From Paenibacillus sp. sptzw28 (GTDB taxonomy: Bacteria; Bacillota; Bacilli; Paenibacillales; Paenibacillaceae): a DNA stretch of 64,000 nt. The notes beneath the pieces are model-generated. The model searched no databases. It saw only the letters and a program-made list of their open reading frames with translations, and was not told the DNA's origin. Location: assembly GCF_019550795.1 (NCBI RefSeq), contig NZ_CP080545.1:3754001-3818000 (forward strand), read 5' to 3'. The translations under genes were made by a program, and so were the position numbers. Every line of letters begins with the position of its first letter. The stretch's first letter is position 1. Shown in pieces: positions 46,919-55,441 of the stretch.

Positions 46919-47178
46919 GAATAACGTTCTGTTTATTGCAAAGTACAAGTGCCTAGTTTTGCAGCCATTGATTATGCAGTAAAAAGTAACTGGTTTGATA
47001 TGGAGAGGTGGGCATGATAGGCTTACTAGCATCTGCGAAGCCTGTGGCTTCGCCCCTTCGCAAGGAATCATGCCCATAGAGGCTCCATGTCAAACCTATG
47101 CATAAACTTCACTTTTTGCTGCATATAGGCAAAATTCATCGCTGCAAAACTCAGCACTTTTGGTTTGCCAAATACAAC
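46919..47178 (-). repeat. Site E: ORF-less cassette made of one long inverted repeat
   Basis: From GAATAAC to ATACAAC, about 260 bp with arms of roughly 110 bp. AAGTGC...GTTTTGCAGC, ATGCAG.AAAAAGT, GGTTTGA.ATGGAG and GGGCATGAT recur inverted on the right side. The tip is GCGAAGCC / GGCTTCGC. Sequence and single-hairpin shape differ from the other sites. No gene inside. Confidence 0.7.
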
Positions 47179-47326
47179 GTTCTTGTGTTCACGACGTCCC
47201 ACTGGCTTAAGTGAGCGACAGCGAGCGGGTCCGACGGACTTAGCCAGTGCGGATGTGTCCGGAGCGCTAAGTCACCGGACCAAGGGGGCAGATTGTAGCT
47301 CCCGCAGCGTGAATACGGTGTTATCG
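47172..47326 (-). repeat. attC-like site F
   Basis: 155 bp, long form, with GTGTTCACG / CGTGAATAC arms. Cores ATACAAC and GTTATCG. GTTATCG does not match the ACCTAAC of site G, the one clear exception in the array. Confidence 0.88.
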
Positions 47327-47353
47327 GATGTCGAGGTCATCATTGAGTAATCT

Positions 47354-47920
47354 TCAAAAGATTCTAAGAGGGTGTTCAACTATAGGTGTTATCTTCATTT
47401 CATTGGGATTACCTAAGACATATTCATTGATAAAATATTTATTTTTATCATACCTGACGGTTATTCTTGAATTTCCAGAAGCAATTTCAAATGTGTCTGC
47501 ATCTTCTTGGTTTACAATTCCACTCATTATAAGATACCCATCTAACATGAGATATTGTAATCCTTTATTGTGTTTACTATTTTTAAATTTAAATGCCAAT
47601 TTTCCTGCTGCATGTACTTTGTATTTATTTTCATGTTCTTCATCATTATATAATCGTTTGATTCACCCATATTTTTATAATCATATGTATACAAAAAAAC
47701 AAGATACTTACCAATTTTCTTGTTTTGCTGAATTTGTATATTTGTAACATTTTTCTTGCCGTCAGCACTTTCATATATCCGACGGATAATATCATCCGGT
47801 AATTCGCCAACTATATAAGTTTTGTTTATGTTGTAATAAAATACTGCAGTGAATATACCTAGAATTATAGATAGTAATCCAACTAAATATTCTTGATTTA
47901 TTAGGCATTCTTAGCTCTCC
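47354..47920 (-). pseudogene. Cassette pseudogene: signal-anchored protein with frameshifts
   Basis: AGGAGAGCTAAG-ATG begins MPNKSRIF; another frame continues LVGLLSIILGIFTAVFYYNI and then DDIIRRIYESADGKKN; a third, from about 47655, continues EEHENKYKVHAAGKLAFKF to the end at 47354. Joining these needs two frame changes (about 47895 and 47655). The original was a roughly 180-residue protein with one N-terminal helix, family unknown. Confidence 0.65.
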
Positions 47921-47952
47921 TTAGGTTTTTATATATGTCATATTACGATTTC

Positions 47953-48116
47953 ACCTAACGTTCAGGCATTCACGAACCCTCACTGGCTTAAGTGACCGAA
48001 GGGAACGGCCGCGACGCGGTTAGACAGTGCAGGGTTGTCCGCTAATTTAGCCGCTTTTGGAAATGCCTCTTGCGGACCGAGGGCGATAGCCCCGATGCGT
48101 GAATGCGGTGTTATAG
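47953..48116 (-). repeat. attC-like site G
   Basis: 164 bp, long form. Cores ACCTAAC and GTTATAG; GTTATAG matches CTATAAC of site H. Confidence 0.92.
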
Positions 48117-48839
48117 GATGTCAGCGCCTTCCTCGATATGCTGAGACTTCTTGTTTTCTTGAATCTTTTGTTTAATTCGAACTGATTTGTTTAAATGTAA
48201 GAAGAGATGCCTCGTTGCCGGCATAAGAATTAATCCAGCTACTGTCTTCCTTCCCCAATATTCAAGCAGCCATGCCGATTCTTTTTTAACAGCAAATTGT
48301 TCTTCAAGTAATTTTAATCTCTCCGGTTCAACCTTTCGTTTAAAATCTCCAGGTTGTAAATTAGAAACAATATCTCGAGTTTTTTGTCCAACATCTACTC
48401 GGTATGACAATAATTCAGAAATATCAATATTGGTACTTAGGTCAGAGACCTCATTCTCCGTCATTTCATTACCTGAATGAACATAATTCACCTTAAGTTT
48501 CTTGTGCCAAGAACCCAAATGAAAAATCTGCTCTGCACCATTTACCAATACATTCATTGTCATATCCTCTATTCGAGTGATATGCCATATATGCCAGGCA
48601 ATGGAATTCCTTGTATCTGGCGCTAAAACAGGGTATTCCCGAACTGTAACTTCCTTTAAATCCTTAAACAATTCATCTTCCAAAGTTGTAGTCGTTGAAT
48701 TACTCATTTTTGATGAATGCAACAAACTATGATTAATTAAAAATAAGTTAACGGCCGTGTTGTGTTCTGAAGGACGTGTAATGATGCTTGTCAGTTTTTT
48801 GTGGTTCGCATTCCACAATCTTTTTTGTAATAAGTCCAA
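48111..48839 (-). CDS. Cassette gene: DinB-like protein
   Basis: Four-helix DinB/YfiT-type protein. SIAWHIWHITRIEDMTMNVL contains the metal-binding His pair, and ATRHLFLHLNKSVRI the late His. About 242 residues. I favour TTG at 48839, with AAAGGGTGG upstream. Stop TAA lies in the core of site G; the ending GADIL is the same as in the 53729 gene because site flanks encode it. Family members act as thiol-dependent or detoxifying enzymes; function unproven. Confidence 0.8.
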   Translation of the reverse strand: MDLLQKRLWNANHKKLTSIITRPSEHNTAVNLFLINHSLLHSSKMSNSTTTTLEDELFKDLKEVTVREYPVLAPDTRNSIAWHIWHITRIEDMTMNVLVNGAEQIFHLGSWHKKLKVNYVHSGNEMTENEVSDLSTNIDISELLSYRVDVGQKTRDIVSNLQPGDFKRKVEPERLKLLEEQFAVKKESAWLLEYWGRKTVAGLILMPATRHLFLHLNKSVRIKQKIQENKKSQHIEEGADIL

Positions 48840-48883
48840 TAATACCACCCTTTAATGTTGCTTTATTTATTTGCGCTGATTTC

Positions 48884-49042
48884 CTATAACGTTCTTGCAT
48901 TCACGAACCCTCACTGGCTTAAGGCGACCAACGGGAGCCAGGTCGGACTTAGCCAGTGCAGGGTTGCCTGCTGATTCCGCTTTCTCGAAAATTCCTCTGC
49001 AGACCAAAGGCGTCAGCCCGCCGCGTGAATGCGGTGTTATCG
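48884..49042 (-). repeat. attC-like site H
   Basis: 159 bp, long form. Cores CTATAAC and GTTATCG; GTTATCG matches CGATAAC of site I. Confidence 0.92.
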
Positions 49043-49062
49043 GATGTTACTGTCATCTTGAA

Positions 49063-49518
49063 TTAACTCTCAAAAAATGGTCTTATAAGTTCTTCATCAA
49101 TTTCAATTATTCTTGCAATGGTATTCATTCCAAGGCCTTCATTTATTGCATTTAAAATAATTTTCACTTTTATTGTTCCTTCTCTTATTGTCTCCTTACT
49201 AAATCTATCGAACTGTAAAACATCATCCTCAACTTCCCCATTCAAATTAAACATCATTCTATATTCTCCTATATTGCTGCCAAGATACAGGACGTTAAGA
49301 TTACAGTTGACCAGATCTAAGTAGCAATTACTATGTGTTAATTGAATGGACCGCAGTTCTGTCTTGATTAATTTAAGATTAGAATTCCCCATAAAGGTAT
49401 CATAAAACTCGGCTCTGTGCTCTTTCTTCCAATTATTCAAGTAATTTCGGAATCCACTTTCAGTCCTTGAGACTACTTGGTTCCTTTCGGACCATTCAAT
49501 TAATTGTACAGTGTCCAT
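49063..49518 (-). CDS. Cassette gene: hypothetical protein
   Basis: 151 residues starting MDTVQLIEWSERNQVVSRTE, soluble. AAAGGAATATACA precedes the ATG. The C-terminal stretch IREGTIKVKIILNAINEGLG, IDEELIRPFFES looks helical. I recognise no family. Confidence 0.65.
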   Translation of the reverse strand: MDTVQLIEWSERNQVVSRTESGFRNYLNNWKKEHRAEFYDTFMGNSNLKLIKTELRSIQLTHSNCYLDLVNCNLNVLYLGSNIGEYRMMFNLNGEVEDDVLQFDRFSKETIREGTIKVKIILNAINEGLGMNTIARIIEIDEELIRPFFES

Positions 49519-49561
49519 TGTATATTCCTTTTTGGTTTTATTTATGTATTACAGTAATTTC

Positions 49562-49710
49562 CGATAACGTTCTTGCATTCACGAACCCTCACCGGCTTAG
49601 ATAGCTCTTATCTTAGCTGGTGCAGGGTTGTCCGCTGAATCCGCTACTTTAGAAGATACTTCTCGCGGACCAATGGGCGTTAGCTCCGATGCGTGAATGC
49701 GGTGTTATAT
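49562..49710 (-). repeat. attC-like site I
   Basis: 149 bp, short form. Cores CGATAAC and GTTATAT. Partner core is lost because site J's left core is damaged. Confidence 0.92.
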
Positions 49711-49731
49711 GAAGTCAGCCACTTCCTCGAA

Positions 49732-50193
49732 TTACTCACAAACAGCTTTTCTATACTGTTCTATTAAGTCTTTAATAAGTATTCCATCAATTTTCATTCC
49801 TTCAATATTAGAGTTTTTAAGCTCAACATTGCTTAAATTGCAAGTATCAAATATTGCTGTACTCAAGTCACTCTTCTTAAATATTACAGGCTCAACATTA
49901 ACCCATCCGTCAGTTCCAGGCTCTTCATTTAAGTGACTAACCTTTGCTTCAGGACGAACTATGTTCTCGAATAAAGTTCCACCCATCTGAATCATATTTA
50001 TATGTACATTAGAAAAGTAAATGTGCTCCCACTTCGAGTTAACAAAATTCGTATGCGCCAGAGAAGTATCCCTCATGTCTATACCATGAAAATCTGAACC
50101 CTTAAAACAAACCATATGAATTTGTTCGTTTCTAATATCCTGAAGTTCTAAACCATTCTTGGAATCCATCATTTTCTTCTCGGTAAGAGCCAT
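49732..50193 (-). CDS. Cassette gene: pentapeptide-repeat-like protein
   Basis: 153 residues with degenerate pentapeptide spacing: FKGSDFHGIDMRDTSLAHTN, then FKKSDLSTAIFDTCNLSNVE and LKNSNIEGMKI. Such proteins form a right-handed beta-helix; some (Qnr, McbG) protect gyrase. The repeat run is short and interrupted, so activity is open. GGGAGGTAGACGTAT precedes the ATG. Confidence 0.75.
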   Translation of the reverse strand: MALTEKKMMDSKNGLELQDIRNEQIHMVCFKGSDFHGIDMRDTSLAHTNFVNSKWEHIYFSNVHINMIQMGGTLFENIVRPEAKVSHLNEEPGTDGWVNVEPVIFKKSDLSTAIFDTCNLSNVELKNSNIEGMKIDGILIKDLIEQYRKAVCE

Positions 50194-50240
50194 ATACGTC
50201 TACCTCCCGTGATATTTAATTTTTTATTCTTTGGCTGATT

Positions 50241-50385
50241 TCATCATTCTTGTGTTCCTGACGACGATTCCCTTTAGATAGCTCTTATCTTAGGGGAATC
50301 GATGTGTCTGCCTGAATTCGCTTCCTTGATATTCCTCTGGCAGACCGAGCGGCGTCAGCCGCGAAGCAGGAACACGCTGTTAGGC
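50241..50385 (-). repeat. attC-like site J, left core damaged
   Basis: 145 bp, short form with GTTCCTG / CAGGAAC arms. The left core has lost about five bases (TTTCATCATTCTTG in place of TTTC-NNN-TAACGTTCTTG). Right core GTTAGGC matches GCCTAAC of site K. Confidence 0.88.
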
Positions 50386-50403
50386 GAAGCCATCCTGAGT
50401 TAC

Positions 50404-50880
50404 TTACAAAATTTCTTTCTTCATCTTAATTCCAGCAATCTCATTACCCCCATAATCATTCATGATCTTTATTTCAAAGGGTTTAAATCCTATCTTATTA
50501 TAAAGTAAAAGGGCTCCTGTATTGGTATTGTGACAAACTAGTCTTAATTCTTGAACTTCTAATTCCTTCCTTGCTCGCTCAATCATTAAATTTACTAGAT
50601 ATTTACCTGCACCTTTACCCCTATATCTTGGATTAATTATTACATTTCCTAACCAGCAATGATCTCCAGTAACCAGGTCATATAGATTGCTATAGCCTAC
50701 TATTTCATCACAATATTCAATTACCGTAGGCAATAGGCGCGTCATGGACACTTCATATAATTGTTCAGGTTTTACAGGAAATAGCCCTCTCGGAAACATA
50801 TAAAACAATTCAACTTTATTCTGTGGAAACGTGGCAATAATATTAAAGTCGTCTTGATTTGTGTTTCTATACTTATACAA
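50404..50880 (-). CDS. Cassette gene: GNAT acetyltransferase
   Basis: 158 residues. Acetyl-CoA motif A is LGNVIINPRYRGKGAGKYLV, motif B VCHNTNTGALLLYNKIGFKP. Start is TTG at 50880 after AAGGAGGTGAACTT. Substrate unknown. Its cassette cannot be released on its own because the left core of its site is damaged. Confidence 0.9.
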   Translation of the reverse strand: MYKYRNTNQDDFNIIATFPQNKVELFYMFPRGLFPVKPEQLYEVSMTRLLPTVIEYCDEIVGYSNLYDLVTGDHCWLGNVIINPRYRGKGAGKYLVNLMIERARKELEVQELRLVCHNTNTGALLLYNKIGFKPFEIKIMNDYGGNEIAGIKMKKEIL

Positions 50881-50951
50881 AAGTTCACCTCCTTGGCGCC
50901 GGACATAAAAAGTTTAATGTATTTATAGGATGTTTACATCTTGATGGTTTC

Positions 50952-51114
50952 GCCTAACGTTCTTGTATTCACGAACCCTCACTGGCTTAAGGGGCGCCAG
51001 CCCCGGGTCCGACGGACTTAGCCAGTGCAGGGTTGTCCGACTGATCCAGCTTCCCCGAATTCCCCCTGCCGGACCGAGGGCCGGATGGCCCGATGCGTGA
51101 ATATGGTGTTAGGC
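50952..51114 (-). repeat. attC-like site K
   Basis: 163 bp, long form. Cores GCCTAAC and GTTAGGC, fitting the classical RYYYAAC/GTTRRRY pattern exactly. GTATTCACG / CGTGAATAT arms. Matches GCCTAAC of site L. Confidence 0.95.
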
Positions 51115-51132
51115 GATGCCGCGTTGAATTGC

Positions 51133-51645
51133 TTACAACCTTTCATTCGTGATTTTCAATTCATATTTCTTTTGAGTTTTACTTTGTCCTTCTATTGTTT
51201 CGATCTTTTCTTCTGATTCTTTAAATCCGCTCTTTTCATAAAATGATCTTCCTATATGATTCTCTTTCGCTACCCAAGCAATCAATTTCTTTATTGGCTT
51301 TAAAACTTGAATAAATTCCTGAATGAAGCCATTTCCTATTCCAATTTTATGATATTCAGGTCGTACATAGATTCTTAGTAATTCATAATCCTCGTCATTC
51401 ACTTGACTTGTCTGAGCAAATCCAACGACTTCATTATTATATTCAGCAATTAGAAATTTTCGTTTAGTACTTTGAAGATCTCTTTCTACAGATCTAATTA
51501 GGTTCTCACGAGAATAAGCTTTACTTAGAAAATTTTGAATGAAATCTTTTGAGTAAATGCCCCCATATGTGAAATTCCATGTTTCATGGGCTATGGATTG
51601 AATGTGTGGGATATCCTCACATGATACAAATCTAATTGTAATCAT
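51133..51645 (-). CDS. Cassette gene: GNAT acetyltransferase
   Basis: 170 residues: ITIRFVSCEDIPHIQSIAHE, motif A LLRIYVRPEYHKIGIGNGFI and motif B KENHIGRSFYEKSGFKESEE. AAAGAAGGATAACCAA precedes the ATG. Second of three to four acetyltransferases in the array; not closely similar to the 50404 gene. Confidence 0.9.
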   Translation of the reverse strand: MITIRFVSCEDIPHIQSIAHETWNFTYGGIYSKDFIQNFLSKAYSRENLIRSVERDLQSTKRKFLIAEYNNEVVGFAQTSQVNDEDYELLRIYVRPEYHKIGIGNGFIQEFIQVLKPIKKLIAWVAKENHIGRSFYEKSGFKESEEKIETIEGQSKTQKKYELKITNERL

Positions 51646-51692
51646 TTGGTTATCCTTCTTTCGTAATATAGTATTTGCTCTTCAGCGGTTTC

Positions 51693-51841
51693 GCCTAACG
51701 TTCTTGTATTCACGATGTCCATTCCCCTTAGATAGCTCTTATCTTAGGGGAATGGATATGTCCGCCTGATTCACTTCTCCGAAATACATCTGGCGGACCG
51801 AGGGGCAGCGAATGCTCCGATGCGTGAATATGGTGTTAGCT
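51693..51841 (-). repeat. attC-like site L
   Basis: 149 bp, short form. Cores GCCTAAC and GTTAGCT; GTTAGCT differs by one base from the complement of site M's GGCTAAC. Confidence 0.92.
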
Positions 51842-51865
51842 GAAGTTATCATCTTCTTCGAATCC

Positions 51866-52696
51866 TCAACGCATCAATTGGTCACATATTTTCCCTATCC
51901 TTGTAAACTCAGCTTCATCGTTTTCCTCAGTTAATGGGAATAATTGAATACTGAATCCATATCCAAGAGACAAATCAATCGGAGTAAAACTAGGTATTCC
52001 AAAAGTTAATATTAATCCCTTAACTCTTTTATTTCTTGATTCGAAAAATTCTGCAGGGAATAATTCTTTAACTAATCCTATAAGCAACTCATATGCTGCA
52101 TTTGTTACTAAATCAGGGTTATTGGTTACAATATAAGGATCCTCAGCTTGTAATAATCTATCTAATGATAAAGCAATGAATCCTTCATGTTCATATTGAA
52201 GTATTTGTTGCTCCGATTCCTTTAATCGTTTTAGAATTTTCTTTCTGCTTGTTATCCTTTTAGCAGCAACTGAATATGTTGACCCATCATATTCAAAAGA
52301 AAAGTCGGGTTCAACACATTTCACATTCATTGCTGAGTTACTAAATCTAGATGCAAGATAAAGTTGATATTGTAGATTCCTTGCTGTTGAATTAGTATCT
52401 TCCGAAGGAAGTCTATTACCGCCTAGCATTAGCTTCAGCTCATTATCCGAGTTTCTCAGTATTTCAGATGAAGAAACAATTGACTTTATCTCAAAAAAGT
52501 CCCTCATTCCTTCAAGCAACTCGGGAAAATGTTTAGCTAAATTGTCTGTTTCAATTAAAAGAAGGTAGTCTCTATAGAATTGAAGGAATCGATTTGATTC
52601 ATGAATTGGTATATTATAGTCTCTTAGAATTTTAAATATTGATTCAATCTCAGTAATAATATTGCTTGCTGGTAAATCCGTTCCTCCTTGACTCAA
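51866..52696 (-). CDS. Cassette gene: hypothetical protein with nuclease-like motif
   Basis: About 277 residues from TTG at 52696 (AGAAGGTGAAGG upstream); the open frame runs on into site M without a better start. The middle holds CVEPDFSFEYDGSTYSVAAK, a PD-x(n)-(V)xAK arrangement as in PD-(D/E)XK nuclease folds, followed by RLKESEQQILQYE. The N-terminal half is helical. This could be a restriction-like nuclease or merely a chance motif. Confidence 0.6.
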   Translation of the reverse strand: MSQGGTDLPASNIITEIESIFKILRDYNIPIHESNRFLQFYRDYLLLIETDNLAKHFPELLEGMRDFFEIKSIVSSSEILRNSDNELKLMLGGNRLPSEDTNSTARNLQYQLYLASRFSNSAMNVKCVEPDFSFEYDGSTYSVAAKRITSRKKILKRLKESEQQILQYEHEGFIALSLDRLLQAEDPYIVTNNPDLVTNAAYELLIGLVKELFPAEFFESRNKRVKGLILTFGIPSFTPIDLSLGYGFSIQLFPLTEENDEAEFTRIGKICDQLMR

Positions 52697-52732
52697 CCCT
52701 TCACCTTCTTTGTAATGTCTTATGATAATTTC

Positions 52733-52881
52733 GGCTAACGCTTGTGCATTCACGAACCCTCACTGGCTTAGATAGCTCTTATCTTAGCCGGTGCAGGGTT
52801 GTCAGCTGAATCCGCTACTTTAGAATCTGCTTCTCGCGGACCGAGGTGCGGCAGCCCCGATGCGTGAATGCGGTGTTAGCT
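52733..52881 (-). repeat. attC-like site M
   Basis: 149 bp, short form. Cores GGCTAAC and GTTAGCT; GTTAGCT matches AGCTAAC of site N. Confidence 0.92.
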
Positions 52882-52908
52882 GATGCCCCGGCTTCATCGA
52901 AATAGCAA

Positions 52909-53550
52909 TCAACTCTTACTTTCACCAAGGTAACTATCCCAATCGTAATCATGAACTTTATAGAACTTATTGTTTTTTATGTTTCTTTCATAAGCACAAA
53001 GCGGCTCATCATCAAGTAAATCTATTATTGAGTCATCCATGTTAAGAACTGCCCCTAGAGAAACAACTTGAAAATTATCAGAGTCCCCATTCGCATCTTC
53101 AGACTCATAGCCGGTGAAGAAAGTCCATCCTGTATCTATATCATCTCTAGGTGTATCCCTCATTATAAAATTGAAAAGTCTTCTTTCTAATACATCAGTT
53201 GTTACCACCACTTTCTTGTCAAAGTAGTAATCCCATTTAGGTACCTCTGGGTCCTCCAATAACGTGTCACAAATATGATCAGCACTAAAATCTATTTCAT
53301 CTCCTAGGTTAAGATCAGAAATATAAATGGGCTGATTGGTCAATATTCCTTTAAATCCCTCATCTGTTATCTGTGTTAGCTCTACCCACATTCGTTCACC
53401 TGAATAGTCATCATGTTCATCATCAGATACAAAAATAAGTTTAACCAGATCACCAATGGCTAAACTTTCAATTACTAATGAGCTAGGAACATAAAAAGTA
53501 TATGGGGTTTCTCTGTTCCTTTCATAAACACTTACAAGTTCCCAAGCCAT
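52909..53550 (-). CDS. Cassette gene: DUF2314/DUF2185-type (immunity-like) protein
   Basis: The N-terminal part (GDLVKLIFVSDDEHDDYSGE, then RMWVELTQIT and GILTNQPIYI) resembles DUF2314, and the C-terminal part (VVTTDVLERRLFNFIMRD, DTGWTFFTGYE, VVSLGAVLNMDDSIIDLLDD) resembles DUF2185, a family counted among polymorphic-toxin immunity proteins. ATG at 53550 after AAAGTGACAAGATT. About 213 residues. No toxin gene neighbours it. Confidence 0.7.
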   Translation of the reverse strand: MAWELVSVYERNRETPYTFYVPSSLVIESLAIGDLVKLIFVSDDEHDDYSGERMWVELTQITDEGFKGILTNQPIYISDLNLGDEIDFSADHICDTLLEDPEVPKWDYYFDKKVVVTTDVLERRLFNFIMRDTPRDDIDTGWTFFTGYESEDANGDSDNFQVVSLGAVLNMDDSIIDLLDDEPLCAYERNIKNNKFYKVHDYDWDSYLGESKS

Positions 53551-53589
53551 AATCTTGTCACTTTCTTTCTTTAGTTTTTCCGGGGTTTC

Positions 53590-53734
53590 AGCTAACGTTG
53601 TTGCATTCACGAACCCTTACCGGCTTAGATAGCTCTTATCTTAGCCGGTGCAGGGTTGTCCGCTGAAACTACTTCCTCAAGATTCCCCTTGCGGACCAAG
53701 GGCGTTAGCCCAATGCGTGAATGCGGTGTTATAG
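53590..53734 (-). repeat. attC-like site N
   Basis: 145 bp, short form. Cores AGCTAAC and GTTATAG; matches CTATAAC of site O. Confidence 0.92.
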
Positions 53735-54598
53735 GATGTCAGCGCCTTCCTTGAATAGTCCCAGACAGTGAATTATTAATGCTTGTTGAACAAATACCAG
53801 ATTCTTCTTAAATGAATAGCCTACAAAATATTTGGAGTTAATGACATCTTCGCTTACTTCCTGATTCCTGAAAAAGGGAGGACATGGGTTTAACAATGCA
53901 TTTGCATTAGTTAATTTCATTCTTTCGAAATTGACTTGAAACTGTGAGAAATATTCATCGGTTTGATATTCAAGAGGCAATGAATCTGTAAGTACAAAAT
54001 CACTTCCAACTAGTTTAGTTTCAAGGTCAGTTGAAAAATGATAGTTCCGATCATCATTGCATATTTCATTGCCAGTAGTGCAAACATGATAAAGTTTAAG
54101 ATCCAGAACCTTTGCAATTTCAACCCAAGAATTAACTATATTGCCGGCTGGACCTACAAATGTATAAGTAAGTTCCTTGAAATCCGGGCGAATCTCGCGT
54201 ATTGAAAATATGTCTGAAAGTACTTCACATGGGTGATTTTCTGATGACATTGCATTTATTATTGGAATTAATGCGTGTTCGGATAATCTAATCATGTTAT
54301 TAAAGTCAGGATGTCTGACAATTACCGCGTCAACCCAATTGTTTAAATATCCAATAACATCTGCAAGTTCTTCTTTCTTCTTGAGTGATTCGGGAGGAAA
54401 AAGAATACATTCCCCGCCGAGATCCTTAATCCCTTTCTCAAATGTTACTCTAGTCCTAATGCTAGATTCAGGAAAGAATAAAACGAAAGTTTTCCCTTCA
54501 AGTATTTTTCCAAACTTATTATTCTTGAGCTTTTCGGCAATATTAAATATTTCCGTCATCTTGTTAACCGATAGATCAGAAAGATTCAAAAAATGCAT
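53729..54598 (-). CDS. Cassette gene: ornithine/aspartate carbamoyltransferase-family protein
   Basis: Carbamoyl-phosphate site FFPESSIRTRVTFEKGI corresponds to the family STRTR motif (here SIRTR), HPCEVLSDIFSIRE to HPxQxLxD, and LLNPCPPFFRNQEV to the HCLP region. 289 residues, slightly shorter than ArgF. Gln to Glu in HPCE and HCLP to NPCP are changes in conserved positions, so substrate or activity may differ from ornithine transcarbamoylase. No arginine genes nearby. TAA stop lies in site N. Confidence 0.8.
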   Translation of the reverse strand: MHFLNLSDLSVNKMTEIFNIAEKLKNNKFGKILEGKTFVLFFPESSIRTRVTFEKGIKDLGGECILFPPESLKKKEELADVIGYLNNWVDAVIVRHPDFNNMIRLSEHALIPIINAMSSENHPCEVLSDIFSIREIRPDFKELTYTFVGPAGNIVNSWVEIAKVLDLKLYHVCTTGNEICNDDRNYHFSTDLETKLVGSDFVLTDSLPLEYQTDEYFSQFQVNFERMKLTNANALLNPCPPFFRNQEVSEDVINSKYFVGYSFKKNLVFVQQALIIHCLGLFKEGADIL

Positions 54599-54642
54599 TA
54601 ATAATCTCCTTTGATTGGCTTTTTAAGTTTCGCGCTGATTTC

Positions 54643-54848
54643 CTATAACGTTTCTGCATTCACGAAGCCGAGAGGCTTAAGTTGCCGGTCGATACAGCGA
54701 AGCGATTGACATGCCGGGTCCGTTAGGACTTAGCCTCGCAGGCTTGTCTGCCTGATAACGCTTCTTCGAAAACTCTTCGAGCAGACCAAGGGCTCACTTC
54801 TCAGATTTACTCCACTGCTAGCCCGCCGCGTTGAATGCGTTGTTATGT
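54643..54848 (-). repeat. attC-like site O
   Basis: 206 bp, the longest standard site, with an enlarged hairpin I and an enlarged hairpin III. Cores CTATAAC and GTTATGT; matches ACATAAC of site P. Confidence 0.9.
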
Positions 54849-55217
54849 AATGCCTCGGTCATCTTCGAACTTACTCTCATCAAAAGCCTTTACAACTCTC
54901 TTCGGAGCAACACTTCTCCATGCTTTATTCAATAATCCTTTTAACTCTTCTGGTGACGCTGTATATAAATTTATGTGCATGTAATTTAGTTTTGAAAATG
55001 TTTCTGGTATTCTATATGTTTCCGGATCCATTGTGGTATAAATTGTTCGATCTTCCCCAACGGTCTTAATTGTTAAAGTTATACCATCCGGTTGTATGGT
55101 AGCAAAGATCTTATTGTTTATCCGGAATGACGGTTTGCCAAAATGATCAATTTCCACTGTCTCCGGTAATGACAAAATAAATTCTCGAGCTTCATTAATA
55201 GAAATCAAATACCCCAC
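54843..55217 (-). CDS. Cassette gene: MmcQ/YjbR-family protein
   Basis: 124 residues with the family pattern AREFILSLPETVEIDHFGKP, KIFATIQPDGITLTIK and the C-terminal YMHINLYTASPEELKGLLNK. These cyclic-AMP-binding-like-fold proteins are loosely linked to DNA binding; role unclear. Start is GTG at 55217 or TTG at 55208 with GGGGTGGGG upstream. The stop is inside the core of site O. Confidence 0.85.
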   Translation of the reverse strand: MGYLISINEAREFILSLPETVEIDHFGKPSFRINNKIFATIQPDGITLTIKTVGEDRTIYTTMDPETYRIPETFSKLNYMHINLYTASPEELKGLLNKAWRSVAPKRVVKAFDESKFEDDRGIT

Positions 55218-55273
55218 CCCACTAACGATTTAGATTAAGGTTTCGTGGTTTCATATGCATTTACCGAGGTTTC

Positions 55274-55420
55274 ACATAACGTTCTTGTGTTCCTGACGTC
55301 GATTCCCCTTAGATAGCTCTTATCTTAGGGGAATCGATGTGTCTGCCTGAATCTGCTACTTTAATATTCTTCTGGCAGACCGAGCGGCGTCAGCCGCGAA
55401 GCAGGAACACGGTGTTATAC
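55274..55420 (-). repeat. attC-like site P
   Basis: 147 bp, short form with GTTCCTG / CAGGAAC arms. Cores ACATAAC and GTTATAC; one base off the complement of site Q's GAATAAC. Confidence 0.92.
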
Positions 55421-55441
55421 GAAGTCGACGACTCCACTGAA

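Noticed and set aside
52909..53550. Toxin-antitoxin pair in the array
   Set aside because: No two-gene cassettes are present; every cassette has one gene, so no classical pair could be supported.
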